In this document: positions 19,737 to 29,032 of the stretch, piece after piece
How positions within the stretch are numbered: position 1 is the stretch's first letter
How the letters are laid out: each line of letters begins with the position of its first letter
NCBI RefSeq assembly: GCF_000715015.1
Contig: NZ_JMIW01000003.1
Location: 434,001 to 498,000 of the forward strand
Source: Erythrobacter longus
GTDB taxonomy: Bacteria; Pseudomonadota; Alphaproteobacteria; Sphingomonadales; Sphingomonadaceae
Direction: 5' to 3'
Length of the DNA stretch: 64,000 nucleotides
Made by a program: the position numbers and the translations under genes
The notes under the pieces: model-generated
Databases searched by the model: none
What the model saw: only the letters and a program-made list of their open reading frames with translations
Told to the model about the DNA's origin: nothing

Positions 19737-20687
19737 ATGAAGAACAACGTGGCTCAAACCCATCAAAAGGCTGGTGGGAAAAAGAGTACTCCGGTTCATA
19801 TCACAGCAGTGGCGCTGGCAGTTTCATTGCTGGGAGCGTGTGCAACGCCTGTTCCTCCACCACCGCCACCACCGCCGCCACCACCGCCTGTGGTTGAACG
19901 CACTCCCTATCGGCCCCTTCCACCGGGCGGTGCATCTTATGTGATGCAAGTGCCGTTGAAGGACGCGAGCGGGGACAGGTTTACTGTAAATTCAGCGCTT
20001 TCAGATGACGAACGGGTATGGCATTTCCGCTCTGCATGGAACGTGGCGGCGTTGAATTGCACAGCGGCGCAATATCAACCCATCCTCACCGCCTACAGCT
20101 CCTTTATCAGCGATCATGCCCGGGCGATGCGACGCATCAATGACCGGATCGAGGCAGAGTATTACAGCATAAACGGCGGTCGCCGCGCAGGAATACTCGC
20201 GCGTGAAGAGCGCATGACAGCGGTTTACAACTACTTCGCGCTCCCACCTGCAAGGGCTGGATTCTGCCGGGCTGCGCTCGACATATCGAACCGTGCGATT
20301 GCCGCTCCGCCGAGCGACCCGGCAACCTTTGCGGCTGCCAATTTCGCCCTTCTCGAAGCTCCATTTGATGCGTTCTTCGACGAATATGAGCGTTATCAGC
20401 GTTTGTCGGCTGATTGGGATGCACGATTTGGCGATCTGTACGGCCCGTCTCAGCCAGGCTGGGTCGCGGTCCAGGCAGCGCGCCAGAACGGTGTGCCCGT
20501 GCCAAACGCGCAAAGCGATCCCGGAGCAACCTTGGCTCAGCCTATTGCCGCGGCCGGCGCTGTGGCTGATCAGGAAACCGGGGTGGATGTTCCCGTTGTG
20601 CCAGTTCAGGAGGATTTCGTCTCCCAACCTGTCACGCAGCCAGTGGCAACGCAGACCACGGCCGAACCTGCGGGCGCGAACAAATAG
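19737..20687 (+). CDS. proline-rich lipoprotein of unknown function
   Basis: Predicted lipoprotein of 316 residues. Signal peptide with lipobox LLGAC (Cys ~35), followed at once by a run of twelve prolines after an initial Val-Pro (encoded by CCN repeats, 19854-19889), then a mostly helical region (40-230) and an Ala/Pro/Val/Thr-rich tail. The polyproline stretch could span the periplasm-facing surface or bind SH3-like partners; this is inference. SD GAGGAA precedes ATG 19737. I do not recognise a family with a known function. Confidence 0.75.
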   Translation: MKNNVAQTHQKAGGKKSTPVHITAVALAVSLLGACATPVPPPPPPPPPPPPVVERTPYRPLPPGGASYVMQVPLKDASGDRFTVNSALSDDERVWHFRSAWNVAALNCTAAQYQPILTAYSSFISDHARAMRRINDRIEAEYYSINGGRRAGILAREERMTAVYNYFALPPARAGFCRAALDISNRAIAAPPSDPATFAAANFALLEAPFDAFFDEYERYQRLSADWDARFGDLYGPSQPGWVAVQAARQNGVPVPNAQSDPGATLAQPIAAAGAVADQETGVDVPVVPVQEDFVSQPVTQPVATQTTAEPAGANK

Positions 20688-20789
20688 CCTTTACCTTGCG
20701 GTGATGCGCCGAGCGTTCTAGTGGAGCCTGAATTCAATGCCCGCGATAATTGCGGTGCCGCGTCCGCGGGCGCTTGAGGCTCAAATAAA

Positions 20790-21860
20790 ATGCACTTTCT
20801 CGATCAGGCCAAAATCTATTTGCAATCGGGCGCCGGGGGGCCGGGCGCGGTCTCGTTCCGGCGTGAGAAATATGTCGAATATGGCGGCCCTGATGGCGGC
20901 AATGGCGGTAAGGGCGGCGACATCGTGCTTGAAGCGGTTGCGGGCCTCAACACGCTTATCGACTTTCGCTATTCCCAGCACTTCAAAGCCAAGCGTGGGA
21001 ACCACGGACAGGGCAAGGACAAGACCGGGGCAAGCGCCAAGGACCTCGTGATCCAGGTGCCTGTGGGCACGCAGGTTCTGTCCGAGGACAAGGAAGAAGT
21101 GCTCGCAGACTTCACCGAAGTGGGCCAGCGCGTTGTCTTTCTTGAAGGCGGCATGGGAGGGCGCGGGAATGCGTCCTACAAAACCTCAACCAATCGCGCG
21201 CCAAGACAGCACCAACCCGGTGAGCCCAGCCAAGAGCAGTGGGTGTGGCTGCGGCTTAAACTGCTCGCTGATGTGGGGCTTTTGGGGCTTCCTAATGCGG
21301 GCAAATCGACTTTCATCAACGCCGTTTCCAACGCGCAGGCGAAGGTGGGGCATTACGCCTTTACCACCCTTGTTCCAAAGCTTGGGGTTGTGCGCCACCG
21401 GCAACGCGAGTTCGTGCTCGCCGATATTCCGGGCCTTATCGAAGGCGCGGCGGATGGCGCTGGAATTGGCGATCGGTTCTTGGGGCACATTGAACGCTGC
21501 CGCGTGCTGATCCATCTGATCGACATTGCTGGTGAAGACCCGGCAGAGGCGATGCGCGTGGTTCGCGAAGAGCTTGCCGCATATGGCGCAGGGCTCGAAG
21601 ACAAGCCGCAATTGGTGGCGCTCAACAAGCTTGATCTTGCCGACAAGGAACTGGGAGAGGCATTCTCCAAAGAGCTGATTGATGCAGGCGCGGACAAGGT
21701 CTTCACCGTGTCCGGCGTCAGCGGTGAGGGGATCGAGCAATTGCTCGACGCCGTGCTCAGCTATTTGCCTGATCGCACGTCGACCGAAACCAAGACCGTC
21801 GAAGTTGAAGATGAAAGCACGCTTGGCGTCGGGGAAGAGGGCGAATGGTCGCCGATCTGA
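20790..21860 (+). CDS. obgE: Obg family GTPase (ribosome assembly)
   Basis: Essential GTPase that binds the 50S subunit and links growth to ribosome assembly and stringent control. The 356-residue product has the glycine-rich Obg fold (1-158; GAVSFRREKYVEYGGPDGG in the first part), then the G domain with G1 GLPNAGKST (~167), G2 YAFTT, G3 DIPGLIEGA and G4 NKLD. A short acidic C-terminus follows rather than a full OCT domain. It overlaps proB by 16 bases. Confidence 0.96.
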   Translation: MHFLDQAKIYLQSGAGGPGAVSFRREKYVEYGGPDGGNGGKGGDIVLEAVAGLNTLIDFRYSQHFKAKRGNHGQGKDKTGASAKDLVIQVPVGTQVLSEDKEEVLADFTEVGQRVVFLEGGMGGRGNASYKTSTNRAPRQHQPGEPSQEQWVWLRLKLLADVGLLGLPNAGKSTFINAVSNAQAKVGHYAFTTLVPKLGVVRHRQREFVLADIPGLIEGAADGAGIGDRFLGHIERCRVLIHLIDIAGEDPAEAMRVVREELAAYGAGLEDKPQLVALNKLDLADKELGEAFSKELIDAGADKVFTVSGVSGEGIEQLLDAVLSYLPDRTSTETKTVEVEDESTLGVGEEGEWSPI

Positions 21861-22987
21861 AGCCAATGGCTTTTGCTTCAATCAAGGATATCGCCAGCGC
21901 CAAGCGCATCGTCGTGAAGGTGGGCAGCGCGCTCTTGGTGCGGGATGGAAAGCCCGATACGCCGCTCATCCAATCGCTGGCGCAGGATTTGGCGGGACTT
22001 CGCAATAACGGCACTCAGATTATCGTGGTAAGCTCTGGCGCGATTGCCTTGGGGGCTTCGCGTCTGAAGTTTCCCAAAGGCGGGCGCGCCAGCCTGTCCG
22101 ATGCGCAAGCCGCCGCGTCTGTGGGGCAGGTGGCTCTCGCTCAATTGTGGGCAAATGTGCTGGGTGAGCACGACCTGATCGCTGCCCAGATGCTGGTGAC
22201 GCTTGACGATCTTGAGGACCGTCGCCGCTATCTCAATGCCGCTGCCACGCTTGACCGATTGCTCGAAGCGGGCGCGGTGCCGGTGGTGAATGAAAACGAC
22301 AGCGTTGCGACCGAAGAAATCCGTTTTGGCGACAATGACCGGCTTGCGGCACGCGTTGCACAGGCGGGCAATGCCGATGCAGTGCTGCTTTTGTCGGATG
22401 TCGACGGGCTCTATGACAAGCAGCCCAGCGAAGAAGGCGCGGTCCTGATCGAGCGGGTCGAGGGTGTCACTCCAGAAATCATCGCTATGGCGACCAGCGA
22501 CAGCTCCTCTGGCATGGGTTCTGGCGGGATGCTGTCAAAGCTTCAGGCGGCCCGTATTGCAGAGCGCGCCGGGATTGCTCTCGCGATTATCAACGGCACG
22601 CAAAGCTCGCCCATCACCCGTGCGGTCGATGCAAACCGGGGCACGATCTTCCTGCCCGTCCGCAGCGATAATGCGCGCAAAAGCTGGCTTGGCGGAAGAA
22701 TTGCGCTTGAAGGCGTGCTCAGCGTGGACGCTGGCTGTGTGAGCGCACTTCAAGGTGGCGCAAGTCTGCTTGCGGCGGGCCTTACGGAAGTGGAAGGCGA
22801 ATTTCAACGCGGCGCCCTTGTCTCCTTGCACGGACCCAAGGGGGAACGTCTGGGGCAGGGCCTCGTTGAATATTCCAGCGAAGAATGCCGCGCGATCCTT
22901 GGATTGTCTGGCGCAGAGCAAGAGGCAAAGCTCGGCTATGCGCCGCGCGCAGCCGTCGTTCACCGCGATCATATGGTGCCAGATTGA
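21845..22987 (+). CDS. proB: glutamate 5-kinase ProB
   Basis: First step of proline synthesis: phosphorylates glutamate. About 380 residues with an amino-acid-kinase domain (VVKVGSALLV, SSGAIALGASRL, NENDSVAT, MGSGGMLSKLQAA) and a C-terminal PUA domain from about residue 280. ATG 21845 overlaps the end of obgE; ATG 21866 is an alternative start. The obgE-proB pair is common in alphaproteobacteria. Confidence 0.95.
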   Translation: MVADLKPMAFASIKDIASAKRIVVKVGSALLVRDGKPDTPLIQSLAQDLAGLRNNGTQIIVVSSGAIALGASRLKFPKGGRASLSDAQAAASVGQVALAQLWANVLGEHDLIAAQMLVTLDDLEDRRRYLNAAATLDRLLEAGAVPVVNENDSVATEEIRFGDNDRLAARVAQAGNADAVLLLSDVDGLYDKQPSEEGAVLIERVEGVTPEIIAMATSDSSSGMGSGGMLSKLQAARIAERAGIALAIINGTQSSPITRAVDANRGTIFLPVRSDNARKSWLGGRIALEGVLSVDAGCVSALQGGASLLAAGLTEVEGEFQRGALVSLHGPKGERLGQGLVEYSSEECRAILGLSGAEQEAKLGYAPRAAVVHRDHMVPD

Positions 22988-22997
22988 GGCTTGATAC

Positions 22998-23912
22998 ATG
23001 AGTAAGATTGCAATCACCGGCGCAACCGGATTTGTCGGCAAGGCAACCCTCGATGTGGCTTTGCACAAGGCGATGAGAGTACGCGCTCTGACCCGCCGTC
23101 CGGCAGCCCCGCGTGACAGGGTGGAATGGGTGTCTGGCACGCTCGACAATACTGCGTCATTGGATGACCTTGTCGAGGGTTGCGATGCGGTGATCCATAT
23201 CGCTGGCCTGACCAACACGCCCAATGTCGGCCGGTTCGAAGCGGCCAATGTCACCGGCACCGCCAACATGATTGCAGCGGCCCAAAAGGCAGGGATTGAA
23301 CGCTTCGTCTTTGTCTCTTCGCTTGCCGCGCGTGAACCCGATCTATCCGCCTATGGCACGTCCAAAGCGCGCGCGGAAAAGCTGGTGCAGGACAGTGGCC
23401 TCAACTGGACCATAGTGCGACCTCCGGGCGTCTATGGGCCGGGCGACAAGGATTATCTCGACCTGTTCAAGGCGGCAAAGCTGGGCTTTGTCCCGGTCCC
23501 GCCAGAAGGGGCAAGCTCGCTTATCCACGTCGAGGATCTGGCGCGGCTTTTGGTTGCGCTTGTGCCTGCGAACCCCAAGACCAAGGGGCAGATGTATGAG
23601 CCATGGGACGACAACGCCTATGGCTACACCCACAAGGACCTGGCCAAGATGATTGGTGAAGCGGTGGGCAACCCCAACGCGATTGCCGCATCGCTTCCGC
23701 CGCAAATCATGCAATGGGGGGCGAAGCTTGACGGGCTTATCCGGGGTAGCAAGGCGAAACTGACCGAAGACCGGGTGGGCTATATGCTGCACAAGGATTG
23801 GGTAAGCGACCTTCGCCGTGCGCCGCCAATATCCATCTGGCAAGCGGTCTGGGACGCTGAGGCTGGCCTTAAAATGACCGCCGAATGGTACAAGGATAAG
23901 GGCTGGCTGTAG
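22998..23912 (+). CDS. NAD(P)-dependent epimerase/dehydratase family protein
   Basis: Extended short-chain dehydrogenase fold, 304 residues. The nucleotide-binding motif is ITGATGFVGKATL at the N-terminus; the catalytic Tyr and Lys are in YGTSKARAE near residue 118; PPGVYGPGD is typical of complex I NDUFA9-like/NmrA-like epimerases. Substrate is unknown. It lies 10 bases behind proB and is convergent with cysH with a 24-base gap. Confidence 0.85.
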   Translation: MSKIAITGATGFVGKATLDVALHKAMRVRALTRRPAAPRDRVEWVSGTLDNTASLDDLVEGCDAVIHIAGLTNTPNVGRFEAANVTGTANMIAAAQKAGIERFVFVSSLAAREPDLSAYGTSKARAEKLVQDSGLNWTIVRPPGVYGPGDKDYLDLFKAAKLGFVPVPPEGASSLIHVEDLARLLVALVPANPKTKGQMYEPWDDNAYGYTHKDLAKMIGEAVGNPNAIAASLPPQIMQWGAKLDGLIRGSKAKLTEDRVGYMLHKDWVSDLRRAPPISIWQAVWDAEAGLKMTAEWYKDKGWL

Positions 23913-23936
23913 CGCGCCCGTAACGCGGGGAAGGGC

Positions 23937-24728
23937 TTAGAGGAACGGTTCCTCGCCCGGCTTGTGGATGCCGCATTCGGTCTTGTCCCAGCCTTTCCAG
24001 CGCCCTGAACGTGGGTCTTCGCCCGGTGCGACCTTGTGGGTGCACGGCTCGCACCCGATGCTTGGAAAACCCCGTGCGACCAATGGGTGACGGGGGAGAT
24101 TGTGCTCTTCCATATAGGCCGCGATGTCCTCGGCGCTCCAATCGATCAACGGGTTGATCTTTAGACGGCCCGCTGCATCCGAAGTGTCGATCTCGAAACG
24201 GGGCAGGTTGGCGCGGGTGGCCGATTGAAAGCTCTTGCGCCCGGTAAAGCTTGCATCAAAGCGGTCTAGCGCCTTTTCCAGCGGCTTCACTTTGCGAATT
24301 TCGCAGCAACCATCGGGGTCATAGGACCAGCGAAGGCCGGTTTCATCCTTGGTCGCGACGTCTGCTTGACCCGGTGTCAGGATTTGCAAGTTTGTAAGCC
24401 CAAGCCGCTTCACCACCGTATCGCGGTAGGCAATGGTTTCGGCAAAATGCTTGCCAGTATCAAGGAAAAGCACCGGCACATTGGGATCGACTTCAGCCAG
24501 AAGGTGCAGCAAAACAATGCTTTCTGCGCCAAAGCTGGACACAGTGGCGACATCGCCTGCAAGCGAGCCCTCGATCACCGCCTCAAGCATTTCCTGCGTC
24601 GAAGAGCCGCGAAACATCCGGTTGAGACGCACAGCATCGTGCTCGGTATAACGCGGGGAGGCGTCGAGGCGGTCGATGGCCCGCTCGTGGGCTTCTTCGG
24701 TCGAAAAAGGGGCTTCGGGCTTGTTCAT
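23937..24728 (-). CDS. cysH: adenylyl-sulfate (APS/PAPS) reductase CysH
   Basis: Cytoplasmic enzyme reducing activated sulfate to sulfite. 263 residues. SSFGAESIVLLHL is the PP-loop nucleotide-binding region, and DPDGCCEIRK plus GCEPCTHKV supply the CC...CxxC cysteines that bind a [4Fe-4S] cluster, as in APS-type reductases; ECGIH near the C-terminus carries the catalytic cysteine. It is the last gene of the minus-strand sulfur run and overlaps the DUF934 gene (ATGA). Confidence 0.94.
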   Translation of the reverse strand: MNKPEAPFSTEEAHERAIDRLDASPRYTEHDAVRLNRMFRGSSTQEMLEAVIEGSLAGDVATVSSFGAESIVLLHLLAEVDPNVPVLFLDTGKHFAETIAYRDTVVKRLGLTNLQILTPGQADVATKDETGLRWSYDPDGCCEIRKVKPLEKALDRFDASFTGRKSFQSATRANLPRFEIDTSDAAGRLKINPLIDWSAEDIAAYMEEHNLPRHPLVARGFPSIGCEPCTHKVAPGEDPRSGRWKGWDKTECGIHKPGEEPFL

Positions 24729-25186
24729 GCGCGATCACCATGTCGAATTTGCGGGATCGTCCGGCGGCCATCCACGGCCCGCTGATAGACGTTTTCCCAC
24801 ATCGCAAAGGCGCGCGCCGCGTCTTCTTCATTTAAGGGCTTATCGGGCGCAAAGGCGTCAAACCCGCAGCGGCGCATATGGCTAAGCTGGTCTACGCCCA
24901 CATCGCCCACCGCGCGAAGCTCGCCAGTAAAGCCCGCCTCGCGCAAGATGCGCGCCGAAGAATATCCGCGCCCATCACCAAAGCTTGGGAAGTTGATTTC
25001 AACGAGCGCCAATCGGTCGAGGAACGGCAAGAGCACGCGCGCATCATCGCCCGGTTCGATCCGGACAGCGGTGGCGTTGGTCTGATCGCAGCACGCATCG
25101 ACCGTGACAGCGGCGTGGTCGGCGACTTCGTCATCGCGGAAACGGAATTGGACGTCGTCAGGAGATGTGCCGAGTGCATTATCCAT
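24725..25186 (-). CDS. DUF934 family protein, sulfite-reduction associated
   Basis: 153-residue cytoplasmic protein between cysI and cysH. NFPSFGDGRGYSSARILR is the hallmark of the family, which occurs almost only with assimilatory sulfite reductase genes. Its role is thought to be in sulfite reduction, perhaps electron delivery, but is not proven. ATG 25186 is chosen because it overlaps the end of cysI; a longer in-frame start lies well inside cysI. Confidence 0.88.
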   Translation of the reverse strand: MDNALGTSPDDVQFRFRDDEVADHAAVTVDACCDQTNATAVRIEPGDDARVLLPFLDRLALVEINFPSFGDGRGYSSARILREAGFTGELRAVGDVGVDQLSHMRRCGFDAFAPDKPLNEEDAARAFAMWENVYQRAVDGRRTIPQIRHGDRA

Positions 25187-26810
25187 AAAGCGCCTCCTTG
25201 AACGGGGCCATGCCGATACGGCGGTAGGTGTCGAGGAAACGCTCCTCGCCCTCGCGCTCAGCAAGATAAACGTCGGTTACCTTGTCGACCGCTTCGATGA
25301 CGCCGTCTTCGGTAAATCCGGGGCCGGTGATCTTGGCGAGGCTTGTGTCCTCTGCCTCGGAACCGCCAAGCGAAAGCTGGTAGTTCTCAAGGCCCTTTTT
25401 ATCGACGCCAAGGATGCCGATGTGGCCTGCATGGTGGTGGCCGCAGGCGTTGATGCAGCCGGAGATTTTGAGCTTCAATTCGCCCAGTTTCTCGGTCTTG
25501 CCCGAAGCGTTGAAACGTTCGGAAATACGCTGTGCGAGGGGAATCGAGCGGGCATTGGCGAGGGCGCAATAATCAAGACCGGGGCACGCAATCATGTCCT
25601 CAATCGAGTCCATATTGGGCGAACCAAGGCCAGCCGCCTCCAGCTCCGTCCAAAGCGCGTGCAAGTCGCTTATCTTCACATGCGGCAGAACCACGTTCTG
25701 CGTGTGCATGATGCGCAGTTCATCAAAGCTGTACTGCTTGGCGAGGCGAGCCATCAGGCGCATTTGATCGCCCGTCGCATCACCCGGAATACCGCCGACA
25801 GGCTTCAGCGAAATGACCGCACTGACATAGCTGTCGTGCTTGTGACGGTTGGTGTTGCGGTCCACCCACAGGGCAAAGTCGGGGTCTGAACGGTCGAGGG
25901 TCTTTGGACCATCCTCAAATGCAGGATCGGCGAAGAACGGCTTGATCCGCTCCAGTTCCTCACGCGGAGGCTCAACGCCTTGCTCCAGCATATGCGCGAA
26001 TTCTTCTTCGACCTGGCGCACATATTCGTCGCGGCCAAGCTCGTGGACGAGGATTTTGATGCGCGCCTTGTACTTATTGTCGCGGCGGCCATAGCGGTTG
26101 TAGACCCGCAGACACGCCTCGGCATAGGTGATCAGTTGGTCGAGCGGCACAAAGTCGCGGATCATCGGCGCGATCATTGGCGTGCGGCCCATGCCGCCAC
26201 CGGCATAGAAACGCGCGCCAAGCTCGCCCGCTTCGTTCTTCACGATCTGAACGCCAATATCGTGGAGACGCATGGCGGCGCGGTCTTTCTCGCTCGCGAT
26301 CACGCAGATTTTGAACTTGCGGGGCAGGTAAGTGAACTCCGGATGGAAGCTCGACCATTGGCGCATCAATTCCGCATAGGGGCGCGGGTCAACCAGTTCA
26401 TCGTGGGCAGCGCCTGCGAAGTGGTCGCTTGAGATGTTGCGGATGCAATTGCCGCTCGTTTGGATCGCGTGCATTTCCACCTTGGCAAGGTCCGCCAAGA
26501 TGTCGGCCGTGTCTTCCAATTTGATCCAATTGTACTGGAGGTTCTGGCGCGTGGTGAAGTGGCCATATCCGCGGTCATATTTGTCCGCGATATCGCCAAG
26601 CGCCGTCATCTGCTCGCTATTGAGCGTCCCATAGGGGATCGCAACGCGCAGCATATAGGCGTGGAGTTGCAGATAGAGCCCGTTCATCAAGCGCAGCGGC
26701 TTGAACTCGTCCTCGGAGAGCGAACCTTCAAGGCGGCGGCGAGCCTGATCGCGGAATTCTTCAACGCGGGCATCGACCATCTCTTGGTCATATGAATCGT
26801 ATTTATACAT
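25179..26810 (-). CDS. cysI: sulfite reductase hemoprotein (nitrite/sulfite reductase fold)
   Basis: 543-residue siroheme/[4Fe-4S] enzyme reducing sulfite to sulfide. Two sulfite-reductase half-domains are visible: FTTRQNLQ near residue 87 and QTSGNCIRN near 118 in the first, HTQNVVLPH near 368 in the second, with cluster cysteines in CPGLDYC and SGCINACGHH near 412-455. The siroheme it needs is made via the SUMT encoded two genes upstream, which supports an assimilatory sulfite role rather than nitrite. It overlaps DUF2849 by one base and DUF934 by eight. Confidence 0.93.
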   Translation of the reverse strand: MYKYDSYDQEMVDARVEEFRDQARRRLEGSLSEDEFKPLRLMNGLYLQLHAYMLRVAIPYGTLNSEQMTALGDIADKYDRGYGHFTTRQNLQYNWIKLEDTADILADLAKVEMHAIQTSGNCIRNISSDHFAGAAHDELVDPRPYAELMRQWSSFHPEFTYLPRKFKICVIASEKDRAAMRLHDIGVQIVKNEAGELGARFYAGGGMGRTPMIAPMIRDFVPLDQLITYAEACLRVYNRYGRRDNKYKARIKILVHELGRDEYVRQVEEEFAHMLEQGVEPPREELERIKPFFADPAFEDGPKTLDRSDPDFALWVDRNTNRHKHDSYVSAVISLKPVGGIPGDATGDQMRLMARLAKQYSFDELRIMHTQNVVLPHVKISDLHALWTELEAAGLGSPNMDSIEDMIACPGLDYCALANARSIPLAQRISERFNASGKTEKLGELKLKISGCINACGHHHAGHIGILGVDKKGLENYQLSLGGSEAEDTSLAKITGPGFTEDGVIEAVDKVTDVYLAEREGEERFLDTYRRIGMAPFKEALYG

Positions 26811-27109
26811 CAGATTACCCAGTCAATCGCTTCGGGGTCTTTGGGTTTGAGCGTCAGATCCTGACGCACCGTGGGACCAAGGGCGCGGATGCGGTCCTTG
26901 ATGTGGGCAGGGCGCACGCTTCCGTCGTCCTCGCGGGTGGCCTCGATTACGTAAGGCACGTTGACGCGCAGCGCGGCTTCTTCTGTGGCAAGTATTTGCT
27001 CGGCGCTGTCGCCTGCATCGACGGCATCATCGACATGGCGCGACCAGCCTTCGCCGGTCCACCAGATTACATCGCCTGTCTTTAGGTCGTTTCCGGTGAG
27101 AACTCTCAT
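26810..27109 (-). CDS. DUF2849 family protein
   Basis: 99-residue small protein lying between the SUMT and cysI genes, overlapping both (four bases and one base). The pattern VLTGNDLKTGDVIWWTG at the start and PHIKDRIRALGPTVR-like region near residue 70 fits the DUF2849 family, which in alphaproteobacteria is nearly always embedded in cysteine biosynthesis operons. No catalytic residues are recognised; function is unknown. Confidence 0.85.
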   Translation of the reverse strand: MRVLTGNDLKTGDVIWWTGEGWSRHVDDAVDAGDSAEQILATEEAALRVNVPYVIEATREDDGSVRPAHIKDRIRALGPTVRQDLTLKPKDPEAIDWVI

Positions 27110-27864
27110 TGATGCGCCTCCAGCGCCAGTTGTTCGAGGTGAGCATCTTCCCGCGCCGTCACATCGCCGATGACGATCAGCGCAGGGCTCTTGATCTTGT
27201 GGGATTTCACGAGGTCAGGAAGGCCAGCGAGCGGCCCCCGCACAACGCGCATATCGGCGCGCGCGGCATTCTCGACCACGGCCACGGGCACGTCGGGGGT
27301 AAGGCCATCTGCCATCAGCTTTTCAGCGATCTGCGGAGCGGTCTTAACGCCCATATAGATCACCAAAGTGCGTCCCTTGCCAGCAAGCCCTGACCAATCC
27401 TGATCGGCTAGGCCTTTGCACTGACCGGCTACAAAGCTGACAATGCTGGCCGCGTCGCGGTGAGTGAGGGGGATTTGTGTCGCCGCCGCCATACCGTTCG
27501 CAGCCGAGATGCCGGGCACAATCTCAACTTTTACGCCGTGCGCGCGGGCAAGTTCAGCCTCTTCGCCGCCGCGTCCAAAAATCAGCGGATCGCCACCTTT
27601 GAGGCGCACAACATCGTGGCCCTTTTGAGCCAGACGCACGAGCAGCAGGTTGATGTCATCTTGCGGCAAGGTATGGCGCGCGCGTTTCTTTGCAACGGAG
27701 ATGAGGCGAGCATCGTCGCGGGCCATGGCCATGATCTCAGGGCTCACCAGCCCATCATGGACAATCACTTCGGCGCTCTCGATCAAGCGCGCTGCACGCA
27801 GGGTCAAAAGGTCGGGATCACCCGGACCTGCGCCCACAAGAAAGATGGTTCCAGTTTCCATCAT
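27106..27864 (-). CDS. cobA: uroporphyrinogen-III C-methyltransferase (SUMT)
   Basis: SAM-dependent methyltransferase making precorrin-2, the precursor of siroheme for CysI (and of cobalamin). About 252 residues. VGAGPGDPDLLT at the N-terminus and RLKGGDPLIFGRGGEE near residue 85 are family signatures, with EIVPGISAANGMAA near 120. I choose ATG 27864 (or 27861), since the conserved domain begins there; the longer in-frame start would add a non-conserved 37 residues. The precorrin-2 oxidase/ferrochelatase part of CysG is absent from this protein. Confidence 0.93.
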   Translation of the reverse strand: MMETGTIFLVGAGPGDPDLLTLRAARLIESAEVIVHDGLVSPEIMAMARDDARLISVAKKRARHTLPQDDINLLLVRLAQKGHDVVRLKGGDPLIFGRGGEEAELARAHGVKVEIVPGISAANGMAAATQIPLTHRDAASIVSFVAGQCKGLADQDWSGLAGKGRTLVIYMGVKTAPQIAEKLMADGLTPDVPVAVVENAARADMRVVRGPLAGLPDLVKSHKIKSPALIVIGDVTAREDAHLEQLALEAHQ

Positions 27865-27955
27865 GCCCAAATGGCGGGGAGGGCCACTGTGCGCCAGCGA
27901 GAATGGATTGGGCCGCGCCAAGCAAAGCTTTCGCGCGGGACTTGAAACTTTATTC

Positions 27956-29032
27956 CTATGACGCTTTGCCAGCACTCATCAGCTCGACCAATTGGTCCAA
28001 CTGTTTGGATGAGCGCAGGTGCAAATCGCGTTGCGGGAACGGGATTTCGATGTTGTTTTCTTTGAACAATTGCCAGATGCGCATATACACATCGGAGCGG
28101 ATGTTCGCGAGCCCGCCTTCCGGGTCCTGGATCCAGAAGCGCAACTCAAAATTCACCGAATTATCGCCAAATTCCATGAGGTTGACGCGCGGCTTTGGAT
28201 GTTTTTGCACCCGCTCGATATCGTCTGCCGCCTGATACAGCAGCTTTGTCACCAGCTCCAGATCGCTGTCATACGATACGCCAACGGGTGCCTTCACCCG
28301 CACGTCTTTCGAGCTGTAGGACCAGTTCACCACCTGATTGGTCATCAAAAGCTCGTTCGGGATGAGATATTCGGTTTGATCGCGGGTGATCACCGAAATG
28401 GCACGAATGCCAATCTTGCGGATTTGGCCAACCGCTTCATTACCCGTGGTGTCGGCAACAGAGATCACATCGCCCGGCTTGATCGATTTGTCGAGCAGCA
28501 GGAGAATGCCTGAGATGAGGTTACCGAAGGTTTTTTGGAGACCGAAACCGATGGCTAGACCAAACGCCCCGCCAAAGATCGCAAGGGCGGTGAGATCAAT
28601 GCCGATAAGATCAATCGTGACAAAGAAGGCAATCGCCCAAATGGCAATGGTGGCCAGCTTCTCGGCGAGCAGTTTCTGACTGCCGTCAAAAGCAGAAACA
28701 CGCCCGATTAGATTGCGTGCAAGCCGCGTGATAAACCACGCAGCGGTGATAACGAGGCCAATTGTGGCAAGCAGAAACACGACATCGAACACCGAAATGC
28801 GAACTTCGCCCACAACCAGCGCCCAGCTGTCGAGCGTGCCGATTACAGCGCCAAGAGTGTCGCTTTGTGCAGCCAATCCCTCTTTTGCACCTTCAGCAAC
28901 GCTCACCAACTCCTCTTCGGCAGGCACTTCTTGCGCAAGGCTCCACGCTTGGCTGGGTGCCTCACCAGAGTCAGCTTCCAATTCGGGCGTGGGTTCAGCG
29001 GTCGTCGAAGTTTCTGGAGTGGTTGCGGTCAT
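27956..29032 (-). CDS. MscS family mechanosensitive channel
   Basis: 358-residue inner-membrane channel. An acidic ~70-residue N-terminal region precedes three or more membrane segments; the pore helix region is AIFGGAFGLAIGFGLQKTFGN followed by ISGILLL, and the C-terminal beta/cage domain has PNELLMTNQVVNWS. It is embedded in a sulfur gene run: its start overlaps the metC-like gene (ATGA) and its stop is 91 bases ahead of the SUMT gene. A role beyond osmotic relief is not evident from sequence. Confidence 0.9.
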   Translation of the reverse strand: MTATTPETSTTAEPTPELEADSGEAPSQAWSLAQEVPAEEELVSVAEGAKEGLAAQSDTLGAVIGTLDSWALVVGEVRISVFDVVFLLATIGLVITAAWFITRLARNLIGRVSAFDGSQKLLAEKLATIAIWAIAFFVTIDLIGIDLTALAIFGGAFGLAIGFGLQKTFGNLISGILLLLDKSIKPGDVISVADTTGNEAVGQIRKIGIRAISVITRDQTEYLIPNELLMTNQVVNWSYSSKDVRVKAPVGVSYDSDLELVTKLLYQAADDIERVQKHPKPRVNLMEFGDNSVNFELRFWIQDPEGGLANIRSDVYMRIWQLFKENNIEIPFPQRDLHLRSSKQLDQLVELMSAGKAS